Assembly: GCA_036898135.1 (NCBI GenBank) | Contig: CM072523.1 | Span: 27,487,523-27,551,522, forward strand | From: Oncomelania hupensis | Lineage: Eukaryota > Mollusca > Gastropoda > Littorinimorpha > Pomatiopsidae | Direction of reading: 5' to 3' | DNA: 64,000 bases | In this document: piece after piece, positions 46,456 to 59,400 of the stretch | Layout: each line of letters opens with the position of its first letter | How positions within the stretch are numbered: position 1 is the stretch's first letter | Program-made: the position numbers and the translations under genes | Notes under the pieces: model-generated | The model's database searches: none | What the model was told of the DNA's origin: nothing | Seen by the model: only the letters and a program-made list of their open reading frames with translations

Positions 46456-49400
46456 CTCTTTGTTATCCAGATCCCAGAAGACGCGCCTTGCTGCTGCTGT
46501 TGCTCCTCTTAACGCCTTGTCACCGTCATGGGTATCCCATACTGTTACAGATATCAGCTTGGCGCTTGTACTTCCACCTCGTCGTGGTGACGTCACCGAT
46601 GAATTTCTCGTCGCATCTTCTTCGTCTTCGATGTAAAATCGGACGTCTCTCTGTGCCGGAGAGCTTGTTGATGGCTGGGAGGAAGTGGAGGTATCCATGT
46701 TCCTAACAGCCTGTTCAGTGATTTTTGTGGTCCCTTCTTGACGCTTGAGCTTTCTGATAGATGAGGTAGACGATGTGGAAGCGGTGGAAAGTGTTGAAGA
46801 ATTCATAAAGTCTGGTGCACCGCTGTTTGGAAGCAACGTGTCAGAGTCCACCATCTTTCTCTCATCGACCTGATCAGTCGCTTTGGTTTTCTCGCCGATC
46901 GGAGCAACTCTGTCTGGAGTATCCCTTGACCCTTTGCGAGGCGACCCACGTCTAGGGGTGCCTGTTGGTGTTGACATCGCTGGGACTCGGGTCTCATATA
47001 TGATGTCACTGAAAGTAGTTTCAATGCGAGTCTCGTTCACACTGTCATAATCTTCCGTCGTCGATGTTTGGGTAACTGGGACAAACTGTTGTTGCTGTTT
47101 CTGCGATTCTGTTTGGTGAGTTTCACTGCGAGACTCGAACTGTAACACTGCAGTTTCGCTGTGACTGGACGAGAGTGTTGCGACTTCGGTCTCAGCGTCA
47201 ACAGCTGATTTCCCCTCACCGGCAATTGTTGGCGGGGCAGCTTTATTTTCAGTCTCATCCGTGAATTGCTGCACTGAGGTCACAACACTTGACACAGTCA
47301 ACTCACAGTTAGGGTCTCTCAGTTTAGCAACACAACTATCCGCTTCCGCCTTCAAAGCGGAGACAGTGACAGTGGATGATGTGTCGGCTGTGGAGGTGGA
47401 CACAGTCACTGAAGAATCGTCTGTGTTGACGGAAGAGAAAGAAGTGGGTGGGCCCTGCTTTCCATGCGCCGTCACCTTGGAGACCAGGAGATGCCAGTTA
47501 GTGGCAGCCATCTTGGCACGAGGAGAAGTGACCCTGTCTCCTCGTTGGACGTACTGCTGACCCCAGGGCGTGACGCGCGACTTCTGCAGACGTTTCAGGC
47601 CCTCTGACAGTCGCGTGGGCACCGGAGACTTCGACCCTGTTGCGGATTCAGCAGGCGACCTTGACCTGGCGGCGGGTTCCGGTGACCATGACCTGATGGC
47701 GGTGTCCGGAAGGTGTTTGTTGACGATGGCGGTTTCTGGAGATTCTTTGCTGGCAAAACTGGCTGCGTTACGCACGGAGCAAACCCTCTCTGACTCCGTG
47801 TCGGCGTCCGCGTCCTGTGCACGTGCTGTCTCTCCGCTGCGCAGTTTTGCCGTAACGATATTTGCACCGACGGCTGATACGCTGTGTTCACATTCCTCGC
47901 TCCCTTCAGGCAACGCCTTGACAGATACCACTGCAGTTTTCATGGCAACGGTGTTACTCTTTACTTCCGTGCTGCCACTTGTAATATCAGCAACAGTGCT
48001 GCTGGTGGTGGAGGATGTCAGATCACAAGTAGAAACAATTGTATCAACCGATGATGCATTAATCCCGGTTGCCCTAGTGGAAATTTCCTTGCCGTTGTTA
48101 TTGTTGCTATTAGTATCCGTGGTAAGCGGCTGATGTAATTGGTCCTGATAAGCTTTATCAACACTAACTCCAGGTTTATGAACTCCATCATTATCTACAT
48201 TCATGCTCCAGCCTTGACCTACTCTCTGGCAGCCTGCAGCTTTGGGGAAAATGTCTTTCTTTTCCTTTTCATCGTAGGCACATGTTGGTGCAGAAGCACT
48301 AATTTCACTCGACTCGAGTTTCTCATACACTGGTACTGACGACGATATTCCTGTATGGAAACTTTCTTCTTTCTCAGTCATTGGTGCAATTATTTCTCCT
48401 ACCACATTTTGTTCGTTGACAATTCTTGAATCAAAACTTACACTCTGTTTTGTTGAAGAAGCTAACTTAAGCTGTTCTGTAGCACAGTCTGTATATACTT
48501 CTGCCTTTGCGCTATCTCTTAGCGATACTCCGCTGTCAAGGCTTGAAGCACTGACGCCTGCTTTTTGTGCACTCTTCACTGCATCGGTGATTGTAACTGA
48601 TGGTCGAGTATTTCCTCTCGTTTTACACTGTGGCTCATTGACATCTTCACCAACACTCACTTTTTCTGTGTGCACATTTCCGTCGGTCCGTGCAGTAACA
48701 AGAGTCTGTCTGTGCTCTGCGGAAACATCAGCTGTGTGTTGCAGCGCGGTTTTCCCGCCAGGGAAACTCTCGAAAATTCCCATTCTCGATGCTTTCCTTC
48801 TTCTCCACTCCTCGTCCCCTCCTTCCTCCGCCGCCGAAGTCGAAATTTGAGATGAAGAAATGCGAGTGGGTGGTGGTGGGGCGGTGGAACTGGAGGTAGG
48901 GATAGGAATAGAAGCTGTAGTAAGGGTGGGTACGGGGGAAGTTGGGGTAGTGGAATGCGCGTTAGTGGCAATGGTGGGGGTGGTAGTTGAGGGGGTAAAT
49001 GGAACAGACCCAACAGTGGCGGAAAGTTCACTCTCCTGTTGATATCTGTCCTGACCGTGACCCGAACTCTTGCTGGAGTGGGGAACAATGCTAGCTTTTT
49101 CTTCCACTGTCAAAGCCACTGTACTGCCTGCGCCGATCGTTGTATGTAACAGCTTCACATCGGTCTTAGGAACGGTCGCCGCTTCATTTATGACCCTACG
49201 TGCGCTGCTTACGTCATCGCCACTAACGTCACCAGTACTAGTGAGGACACTGTCACTGCTGTCAGCAGTTTTGTTGGCTTTTTGTTGCGCTGCGCGTCTG
49301 TTGATGGCTGCCCGAAGTTTGGTGGCCATTTCGTGTCTTCGCTTCTCCTGCTCCGTCTTCTCCTGTTGCTCAAACCTCTTGGACATGGCCAGAACGTTGG

Positions 49401-52400
49401 GAAACTCGATCACAGGCGGCTCTTCTTTGTCTTCTTTCTCTCTGTGGCTACCCTCTGATTCTTTTGATTTCACGGTCTCAGTTTCTGTGTTCGGTTTGGC
49501 CTCATTACGGACTGAACACGTCTTCTGATCTTGCATTGCTATGTCTTCCGGTTGTTCTGGCTCTGATGCCTTCTCAGAACAAACCTCAGCTCCTTCTTTA
49601 GCCCTTACTTGGACAGCAGTAGGTGATGGTATTGATGATGCAGCGGTGGGGGAAACAGACACTGGAGCGTCTACACTAAGCGACACTTCCGTCGTTACTG
49701 CTGTCAGTAATGTAGTCAACGACGTCACTGATGCTCCGCCGGTGGTCAGATCTCCCTGTTCACTGGCAGCTGATGACGTCATGGAAGGCGAAAGTAGGTC
49801 AACTCCCATGACGTCATCACTATGCGCTGAGGCACTGAGGGAATCCCCGTCATCACCCTCAGCCAGGTAAATTTTCTTCCACACTCCAGCCTCCCTCGCC
49901 CACTTGTACTTGCGTGGTGGGGTTGGGGAGACGGGGCGGGGTGGTGGGGAGACAGAGCTGGAGCGCGCAACAGGGGCGGACAGCTTGTTGGTCAGTGTCT
50001 CTCTTAGGTTCGATACTCGCGACGTCTTTTTCACAAGTCTCTTCCACTTAGCCAACGCTCTCTGCCCATTTGCGGTTTGCATCCGCCGCTGAGAAGCGTC
50101 GGAGTTGTCGCTGGAGATAGACGGTATGGTGGCGATTGACGGTGCTGAAGTTCCTGATGAAGATGATGAAGCGACACTCAATTCAACTGTGTTTTCGTTT
50201 TCGATCTGTTCTGCGCCGGCAACACACACACGCACAACGTTGGTCATCGACAGTGACGTTGATGTTTCATTGTCATGTTTAGTATCATCGGCCCAAGTGT
50301 CCCTCTGTTCAGGCACAGATCTTGAAACTACTTTCTGTTCAATCCCTGCTATCTTCCTTTGAGTTTGAGGCTCAAAAGACGACGTTGGAGATGTGTGTTT
50401 GGCTTCAGAAGTAGACCCAGCGCTATCAAACAAACCAGCCTTATCACATCCCTCATCACAAACGGATATTGCCTTTTCCGATGCTTCTATTTCTACATTA
50501 TCAGTATTAACAATCGGGTGCATGATTTCAGCTGAGGCATCAGTCTTTACATTGAACACGTTATCCGTCTTTGATGTGTGCAATAACAGAGTCGTGGTAA
50601 ACTCCTTTTCCATGCTGTTGTCTGCACTCTGTATGCCGACACAGGTAGTGTCTGAATGTGCATCAGCACTGTCTGTTATCACTGGACCGTATCTGCCATC
50701 TGCCTCCAAGCCAACAGTGCTGTGCTGCATATCTGCTGCTGAAAGCTGCAGTGACGCGCTGCTATCTGGTACTACAATGGAATTTCCTTCTTCGACATGG
50801 AATTCGCTGAAGACCTCTTCTCGGCATTCTCCGCGCGCCTCCGGCAAGGTTAGTGCTTCTTCTATGTTGTTCAGAAGTGCGGTTCGGGAATCTCCGGCAC
50901 TAGGTTTCGGGGTTCGAGAATCATCGGTATTTTTCGCCCTACCCGACGCTGACGTGGGCGTTTTGGCATTCAGGTAGCTTTTAATAAAAGCGGGTTTTGT
51001 TAATGAAGTTGCAGGTGACGATGTTTGTGTCGCAGGCTTAGCCGTAGATTTTTTTGCCCCGGTCGCCGTAGCCTCGTTTTCCTTCTTGTTCTTCCCTTTT
51101 TTCGACCCTTCCCTCTGGAAAGCGCCACCTCGAGCAAACTTCTCAGTTATTCTAGGCGGGGATGGCGTCTTGCTTTTATTGTGAGCAACCTGATATACCC
51201 TTCCTCCCGGTTGTGATGAAGGAGAAGTAGAGGGAGGGGGTCTTCGTGTTCCCAGTTTTGCTTTTACACTGCCTTTCTTGTCTTCTTGGGTTTCTTTACC
51301 TACCGCCATTTTGTGTTCCTCCGTCGTTTTTGACTTTCGAGACGGCCCCTCATTTGTGACTCCACTCTGCCCCGTGGTGACCACAGCAGAATCTCTACCG
51401 CGAGCCTGCTGCACTGTTGTGTGCAATGTTGTGTCTATACAGGCTTTAAATGGCGTCTCGCTCGCATCTTCAACCTTGTCAGCTGTAACGTTTGGCATAA
51501 AACCTGAAGCTCCATCTTTCTCTAAATTGTTTTCATTCTGAGCCACCAAAATTGGAATCTGATTTTCTGGCACAGTTGGGTACTGTTCTTGTGGAGCTTT
51601 ATGAATGGGATCTTGGGTTTGATTGTCAGGGGCTGTTTGCACAGAGGATCCCGTTTTGCCTTGTAGCAACTGGGTGTTATTCTGGCAAATTGAATTCAGG
51701 GGTGAGCGTTGAATTCTCGCAGCAGCTACAGATACCTGTTGGAGGGCCGTGGTTCGGCATCTCTCACATGGCCATTGTTTACTGCAGGTGTCGGCAGTAC
51801 AGGTGGCTTGCCTGGCGCCGCTGTCTGGCGCTGTAAGGGGTTCAGTGCCTGCTCCATCACTTTCGTTAGTGACTGCTGTTGTTGCCTGTGCATCGCTGTG
51901 TCTGCCGCAAACACCGCACGCTTCAATGAGATCACGATACGCTTCTGTTGCACCTCCACACGGCTGACCTAACACGTCGCTTTCAGTCAGAGATAATCCA
52001 CTCGTAAGGGCAATAGCACCACTCGTAGGGTCAGGTAAGCTAGTGGCAAGGGTAGGCAATTTAGTAGCTTCAGTGCTAATTGGGGTGAGAAGAACGCAGT
52101 GAGAAGAAGGGTAAGTTACTGCGGCTTCTGAGAACGCAACAGTTTCGTGGCTGCTGATCCTTACTTTCGCGGGCTGCACCGAACTTTCATAATTTTCGTC
52201 TGCACGCACTTTAATATTAGGTTTACAGTCCGTAAGTACAGCAGCAAAATTATCACCAGAGTTACTTGCAGCGATAGTAAGTTCAGAGTATCCGCCTCCA
52301 ACAGCACATATTTTGATAGCCTGGGTACCAGAGTTAAATATCGTATCAACAGTTACTGAACTATCCCCAGCGCTATCTGCACCCTCTCCCTGACTTGACC

Positions 52401-54457
52401 GTGGTAAGTCAGCATGAGAGGTGACCTTTATTTCTACAGATGTTTTCATCATCCTTCCACTATCTGAGGTGGTAGTTTCCACATCTCTACACGATTCTTC
52501 CACAGTCACAACCGGGCTCGCTTCAGACGTGTTTACGATTTCGGCTCTTCTCGGTTCAGAGATTGTCACCGTTTCTACTTCTCGTGTTGCGCTGAATGTT
52601 TTCTTCATCACAGAAACGTCTGCTACAGGTTGAGCGCGTTGCGGGGTTTTATCAGAGACGGCAGTTTGCTTATCAAAGTTTTGGGGTGCTGGAGAGACGC
52701 ATGCTGGGTGCCTATCTGACACACCTTCCTCTTCCCCATCCTTCTCTGCTGATGAAACACTCTCTGACTTGTAAACCGCCGTGCAGCATATTTCACTGGT
52801 GTCGTCACCAAGTCCAGCCTTACCTCGCAGGTTTTCTTCTAATTTGTCACATTCCTCTTCTAGCTCGCAGTCCTTCGTTTCCAACATTACAAACTTTCTC
52901 TCTTCCACGCCATCTTTTTTTTCTCTTCTTCGTCTCCCTCTCTCTAGTTCTTCCCGACTACTCTCTTGCTGCGAACCGCTAGAAATCTTTGTAGATGAAT
53001 CACTAACCTTGGTATAGGAGGTAGCAGAAGAAGCTTGTTTTAATGAAGCGAGTCTGGTTTCTGTGAAAGTTTGCTTTTTAGTAACGGTGGACGAGTCTTG
53101 CCTCGAACTGCTCAGAGATCGAGACGGGCGTGTGGAAACTGAGAGAGTTTTTCCACCACCATTGGAGAACGAACTCCTCGTCCCGGATGACAGGGAACGC
53201 GAACGATTAGCTACAGCTGTTGATTTTGATGAGGTCGATGATGCCGTCATTAGTGATGAGGATACCACTGATGAAGTCCCTGACGATGACGTCATTGAGG
53301 ACGACTTAGTGACAGCCTGTGCACCTTTAGAGGATCGCATGTTGAGAGTGACGCGGCTGCTGCTGCTTCTGCTGGATGAAGTCGTTTCGAACTTGAGGAC
53401 ATTGTCCTTGACGCTCGTGAGCGTGACGGGGTGGGACATCTTCTTGGCAGACCTGTGAGAGTGCGAGTCCTCTTGTGCCACTTTCTGCAGATCCTGGATA
53501 CACGACGACACGCCGTCTTTTGTTTTCACCGCCCTCACTCGATTTCTTCTGCTCTCCTCTTGTTTGGTCGTCGTTTCTTCCTCTTTCCTCACTCCTGAAG
53601 TAGAAGACGTCTTCGTCGATGATGCGGTTGTAACGTCAGAGTCTGGTACTGTGACATCATGGGTGAGGTCTGCTTTTCTCCCTGACTCAACGCTCGAAAC
53701 TTTGATGGGCAATTCTATCTCGACGTCGTGTGAAACTGATGAGTCTGCAGTTTGCATGAAGTGAGACACGTTAGACTCACCAGAGTAGCTGTATGTGAGG
53801 TCGCTACTGTCTAGGTGCCGTCGTTGAAAAAGCGGGGACCCCGTGACGGCCATTTCGTAAACGCTCGTGTAAGTCCCTATTGTCTGCTGGGTTCGAATGG
53901 CCGACACAGTGTAGGATGATGAGGTCAGCTGGGATACTGACGACATCGCAGGAGAAACACTTCTGACTCTGAAGACGGAAGAGGAGTCCTTAATGTCCTC
54001 ACGCCCAGCAGGCACCGTCACAACAGCGCGAGACGAGGTGTCCGAAAGATCATGCGAAGATGATGACGACGATGCTAGCGATGACGTATGGTGTGAGACG
54101 ACATGCACCTTGCGAGACGTCTCGGTCCTCTTCCTCAAGCCGCGTCCTCCCTCTGCCCTTAGCAAGTCTCTAGAAATGAGGTGACCGCTTTCTGCCGAGT
54201 GCGCTGCGCGAGTCTCTGAAATCCGCCCTTCTGGCATGGAACCTGACACTAGTGCATCGTCAGCGGCAGTAGCGTCCTCATATCCATCATGGATGCCGCG
54301 AACGTCGTCTTCTATGGGCGACATCGGAAACTGCAGTCTATCGGCACTGACTGACATGGACATGGTCATGCCAGGCTCAGGGGACGCCGAGTGTTGGGAC
54401 GACGACCGGCGACGGCGATAGTACTGGTGCTGCTGTGTATGCGCGTGTGGCGAGCCC
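46456..54457 (-). CDS. Giant coding exon B (8,002 bp) of an unidentified disordered protein
   Basis: The exon has an acceptor TTTTCAG|GGGCTCG (first base 54457) and a donor GAG|GTAAGT (last base 46456). It adds one base to a split Arg codon and then 2,667 uninterrupted codons, ending in WDLDNKE at phase 0. The protein is dominated by Ser, Thr, Ala, Val and Glu, with many SP/TP sites, as expected for an intrinsically disordered, phosphorylated scaffold. Denser islands are: KWAREAGVWKKIYLAEG with upstream KWKRLVKKTSR (49845-50080); NVLAMSKRFEQQEKTEQEKR (49255-49425); SRMGIFESFPGGKTAL (48750-48830); KMAATNWHLLVSKVTAHGKQ (47455-47520); a charged, possibly coiled-coil stretch ETKDCELEEECDKLEENLRG (52800-52930); a Cys cluster (51755-51920). 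The Met at 54513 and its hydrophobic leader lie in the intron. The family is not recognised; ankyrin giant exons, futsch/MAP1 or supervillin-like proteins are only analogies. Confidence 0.85.
51755..51920 (-). other. Cysteine cluster inside exon B
   Basis: In an otherwise Cys-poor protein, this segment has ACGVCGRH and, about 35 residues later, CTADTCSKQWPCERCR. The CxxC...H and CxxxxC...CxxC spacings could bind zinc. No named domain fits. Confidence 0.5.
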
Positions 54458-54973
54458 CTGAAAACGGAATATACTCCAGATAAGTTCAGAATAATGAAAA
54501 CGTACGCATGCACGCAACCACTCGCATTACTTTGAGAAGAGGGAAATTGAAAGCAGCGGAAAGATTCTAGCGATGGAGTGGAAAACCATAGTTTTCAACT
54601 ATATTAAATGAATATAACACATTTTCAGATGAAAACAAAATATGGATCGAAGAAGAGACGCCTTAAATACTCTATAGAAATACTGAACACTACGTTTAAG
54701 CTAGACAGGCCGCTCTTCTAACAGATTAAGAGGGTGAGAGATGGGTGTGATATAAAGAGGTAGAATAGAAGGCCTACAATGTTCCTAGTTTTGCTTAACC
54801 TGTGTGTAAAAAAGGTCATGTCGTTATTGTTATTGGTGGTGGAGGTGGTGATGATGTTGATGATGATGATGGTGGTGATGATAATTATGATGATGATGCT
54901 TGAATGGCAATAGCAAAAAGGACGATAACAAGGCCAAGGCACGACAACAACTAAAAAAACATCAGCGACGTAC
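54458..54973 (-). other. Intron between the 122-bp exon and exon B
   Basis: 516 bp with donor GTACGT and acceptor TTCCGTTTTCAG. A degenerate GATGATGGTGGTG run lies at about 54830-54900. No other feature. Confidence 0.8.
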
Positions 54974-55095
54974 CTGCAGGAGAGGGAGGATGAAGTGGAG
55001 GAGGAGGAGAGGATCATTTCGTTAGAACTGGCACTCGTGGACATGCTGTCGTGGGAGCGCAGCATTGGGGTCAAATCCGCTTGTGTATCGCACAC
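54974..55095 (-). CDS. 122-bp coding exon linking the two giant exons
   Basis: The acceptor CTTTCGTCAG|GTGTGC starts the exon in phase 0. It encodes VCDTQADLTPMLRSHDS, then MSTSASSNEMIL and a Ser-run ending SLSC, and stops after two bases (AG) of a codon at CTGCAG|GTACGT. The next exon begins with G, giving Arg, so the phases fit on both sides (exon A ends with a complete GAG codon). The Ser-rich composition matches the neighbours. Its odd length (40 codons plus two bases) means skipping it would shift the frame of exon B. Confidence 0.85.
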
Positions 55096-56421
55096 CTGAC
55101 GAAAGATCCACAGTTGCTTAAAAATCTCCATCACAATAACCCACACAGCACTGTTTTCCAAATGAGCACTTACTCTGGATTTCAATTTCATAGTCACAAA
55201 CTGTAGGATACATGATCATAACATAAACTTGTTAATTGTCTTCTTGTTGTTTTTAAACAAAAAATGTTTAATTCAAAAATATTTATAGTTATAATTTTAT
55301 TGGGTAATCAATCAATCAATCAATCTTATATGGCGCTTTTCCAGGTCAAGAGCGCTGGGAAACTGACTAGGTAAAACTGGGTGACTGACTTATCAATTAC
55401 TTTTATTATAATATATAATATTGATGTTCAGGGTTGGTCGGTAACAACTTTTCTGTACACCTCCATTTTCTGATTTTGTCAAAAAATACCTCGACGCTCT
55501 GGGTCACGAATAGTTGGCTACAAGAAGAATATCAGAGAACTCAACAGTTGAATATTAATTTTGTTACTAGAATCTGGAGCACACATTTCAGCGTACATAG
55601 TACAATTCTAGGATAAAGGTTCTGAGAGTACAGCGAGGCGAAAAATAAACAAAGAAATCGGTGTCTCGACAAGAATGTTCCCGTTTTTAACAAGCTGGAC
55701 AGTTGGCTTATATTGGGGAAAAATCCCCAATTGTTGTAATAGACCAGTTAAATAAAATAAATAAATAAATAAATCAGAACAGTTGCCTTTTTCTTAGGAT
55801 AAATTCCTCAATTGCTCATTCTTAATATTCGAAGAATTATAATCTTAGAGAAAAAGTACCATTGATAGCTAAGTGACGCATTCCTCTGTCCAAGAATGTT
55901 CGATTTTAAATCAACTGTTGTGTGAAATTAGTCAAATAACATACAACACAGATTTTTAATACACTTGAGAATTTCGAATGTTGTGGATATAAATTACAAT
56001 ACATAGTGCTTAAGACAAAACGAAGTTTACACATTACTGCAAAATAAACTGAACACCAGTCGTCAGCGGAATACCACACGAAGTACAAGACCACAAAACA
56101 ACAAAATACAATACCACTCACACTAATAAATAAACAAAACAAAATAAATACATTAAAAAAATTAATAAAAATAATAATAACAGGATGCCATCAGTATCAC
56201 GCGCTTTTTTTTCAACTGAACTCAAATAGCGGCGATATGAAGAAAGCTCTATTAGTATTACAGAAGGCGTAAAATCCATTTTTATTTTTGAAATTTAGAT
56301 TGACTACATCCCAAAAAATACTATTATTGAACAATCACAAACATAAATAAGTAAAGAAATACACAAAACAAACATGAACGTCATCAAAATGAATTAAGTT
56401 TGAAAAAATAAATACACTGAC
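55096..56421 (-). other. Intron between exon A and the 122-bp exon
   Basis: 1,326 bp with donor GAG|GTCAGT (exon end 56422). It contains a LINE-type tail (AATCAATCAATC then TTATATGGCGCTTTTCCAGG, 55305-55345), an 8-bp hairpin ATTGGGGA-AAAA-TCCCCAAT near 55712-55731, and the SINE-like repeat at 56170-56340. Confidence 0.8.
56170..56340 (+). mobile_element. Short dispersed repeat (SINE-like), copy 2
   Basis: AATAATAACAGGATGCCATC, CACGCGCTTTTTTTTC, CAAATAGCGGCGATATG, TTTTTATTTTTGAAATTTAG with ATTGACTACATC, and CTATTATTGAAC follow the same order as in 6930-7180. It lies just inside the intron, about 80 bp from the splice donor of exon A, on the strand opposite to the gene. Confidence 0.55.
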
Positions 56422-59400
56422 CTCCATCAACAACCGAGCCGACAGCTGTCCCACATCGCTGCCGCTGTAGCTGTCACTGAGTGACGGAGGGCAGCTGACG
56501 TCAGCTCCAGTATCCGTGACGTCATTCTGGCTCCTGATGATGCCATCGTTAATGACATCACATCCCACTGACGCCGAAGATGACACAGAAGGTTCAGTCA
56601 AATGCTGGCCAGCATTGTTTACAAGTCTGTGGGCAGTTGCATCATCATCATCACCATCATCATCTACACCGGTTTTGCCCAGTGTGCAAATGATGGCATC
56701 ATGGTCATCAGCAGCATCGTGTCCGGCAGAAGAATGCGAGGAGGCAAATGGATACCCGAGAGGAATCTGCGACGACTGGTCAAGTGAGGGTTGAACGAAA
56801 GTTGCGGCGCTTGCCGCCGATTCAGCAAGTGAAGGATCGGGGCCGATAGATGAAATACAGGCAGGGGGCGAGCGAGAGTCAGAGGGAGCGGGAGAGGTAT
56901 GGAGTAAAACGTGTGATACGTCCCTTTGCTCCGCAACCTCGCACATTTCTTCCTCCTTCCCGCCTTCGCTGGAATATGCAGTCCTGCGCGGCTTGCCGTC
57001 TGCAGCTGCGCTGTCTACGCTATCTAGTTCCTCGCTGAACATCACTCTCTCTTCTCTAGCATACAGTCCAGTTTCTATATCATCAGTTCTTCTCTCTGTC
57101 CTGCCGCATACATTCTCTGGGTGTTGTTGGTACGAGCTTCCGCGTCTGATGGTCATCAGTAGCCCTTGTCTTTGCTCGTGATGGAAGTCTGTTTCGAGCA
57201 CCGTTTCTGGGGTTAGTGATAACTCTCTGGTGGGCGAGATGCCATTGAAAGTGGGTCGACACTTTTCACGGTTGGTATTGTACTGTGCCAACTCTCTTTC
57301 TTCAGAGCACTCTTCTCGACCGTTAAGAGTAACCTCGTTGTCAAGGTCATGGCTTTCTAGCTCCAGGTCGTGGTCGGAGCCATACAAGGGAGGTGTGGAA
57401 AACACTTCAGGGGAAAGGGTGCCCACGGGGGTTGAAAAGACGTCACAATTGATGCTAACAGCTGCTCGGGGCGTAATGACGTCACTTCCGACGTTTCTTG
57501 GTGTCACACCGCAGTGAAGGGGAGTTTGGGCAGATGATCCATCTTTCCTGAACGATCCCTTTCGCAAGCCTGTGTCAACGAGAGGAGTGGCATACACTTC
57601 AACGTCGTCTTCATCGATGTGTGATGTCTGCTCCAAGAAGGAAGAAAGAGCGTCAGGTGCTGAAGTTGACATGAAAAGGTGTCTGGCCAGCATGGCGTCA
57701 TGTCTGCCCGTTGCTGACCTATTGTTTACATGCTCAGCCACTCTCGTGGAGAAAGCACCAGGGCTCGGTGTGGTAGATGTAGACAGCACCACACTTTTGG
57801 GTTTTATGTGGGACCTAACGTAAGATGAGGAAGTGAATAATGAAGCAGCAATCTCTGCAAGACGCGAAGATGATTTCAGGTCCTCATTCTCCGACACTTC
57901 ACCGGTATCATCACTATCATCATCAGTAGGGGGCAGCTCAGCTTGGAGGCCTACGCCCTCCTCCCCATCATCCTCTTTCTCTGAAGCATCGTCAGAGACC
58001 AGAGCTCTCTCTTCGCCAGCGTCCTGCTGCTCGGAGAAACAGGCCGCCCCGGTGGCGGCGGCGTTGCCAGCAGGGAACAGTGTCCAAGACTCCTCACTCG
58101 GCAGTGCCGTGTCTGCAGGCAAAACGCTGGCCAGGCCCTCCCTCTCAGCCCCACCATCCCTCTTCCTCTCGTCAAACAGCACACTTGCACAGGTGAGAGG
58201 ACTAGAGGCGCTGCGTGGGAGGCGTGGGAACGTCATGCCCTGTTTCTGTCGCGATGACGTAAGAAACGGTGTCAATGACGTCATGCCGAGTCTGGTCCTT
58301 GGTGACGTCACACCCATCCGATGATGGGGAGAGAACTGACCACCGGGAGGGTGTGATAGGGGTCGCTGTTTAGCGGAAGAGGAAGGAATCAAGTGAGAAG
58401 AACGGGGAAAGAGAGGAGGGTGAGATGAAGTCATCTTCTGTCTCAAGGCCACTGGTATCCTCCTAGAGTTCACCGGACGTCTAGACACGCCGGACACAAC
58501 TGTTACTGCTTTGGACGACAAAGATGTTTTCTGCAGCTTTGATGATGAGTGTGTCGCTGGAAAACATTCTTGTTGATCAAGCAGAGACAATTCTATTTGT
58601 TCTGCTTCACTGCTGAGATGATGTTTTGGCACAGGTGACTCATGAGCTGTCTGTGATGACGAGAATTGCTGTTGTACATCTGTTAGCTCAGTCAGTCTAG
58701 CATCTGTTTCCTTGCCCTGGTTCAAACTGACATCCCGTCTCTCTAAACCCACACTTCGCTCTGATTTTTTTCCTTTATGCACGTGCCGTGAGCTAGACAC
58801 AAAGAGAGGGGCGGTCTGACTAGTGTTTTTGTCGTAACTCATTCGTTGTGCCCGTGCCTGTTTCTCTGACAGCGTCTTCTCTGTCGTCACAATGTCTGTA
58901 AAGTCTTGCTCTAGTGACACAGTTGGCGACTGACCCGCATTTTCTCGCTCTGTTTGGCAGGCATCTGCTTGTTGATTTAACACACATTCTTCTGTTTTAT
59001 CTGGATTTAGGAACGGTTCTCTATCTAGGCCATCAGATTGTCTTTCCTTTGCACGTTTCTTCTCCTCTATTTCCTCACTTATTCCTCTCACACTTATGCC
59101 TATACCATCATAGTCTTCTCCCAGTTTGCCTTCGTCATCGCCGTTCATTTGCACAAAGGCGTCAGTGTGAGCGGTAGAGGCCCTCAACCTGTTTACTTTT
59201 CTTTGCCTATCGTTTGTTTCCATCGGAGCACGGGGGAAGTCGATCTGTTGTGTTGAGTCACCCAGATTTACAGCTCCAGAAACTGCAGCTTTAGAACCCA
59301 GTTCTGTTTTACGGTCTTTCACGGTGTTTACACAGTCAGTAACAACACTAACAATCTCCTTTGCTTTCGTAGATCCGTGACAGGAATCAGGAACCACACT

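Noticed and set aside
54458..54513. Signal-peptide-like leader MHAYVFIILNLSG at the start of the exon B ORF
   Set aside because: A consensus acceptor (TTTTCAG|GGG) follows, and its phase matches the upstream 122-bp exon, so these codons are intronic.
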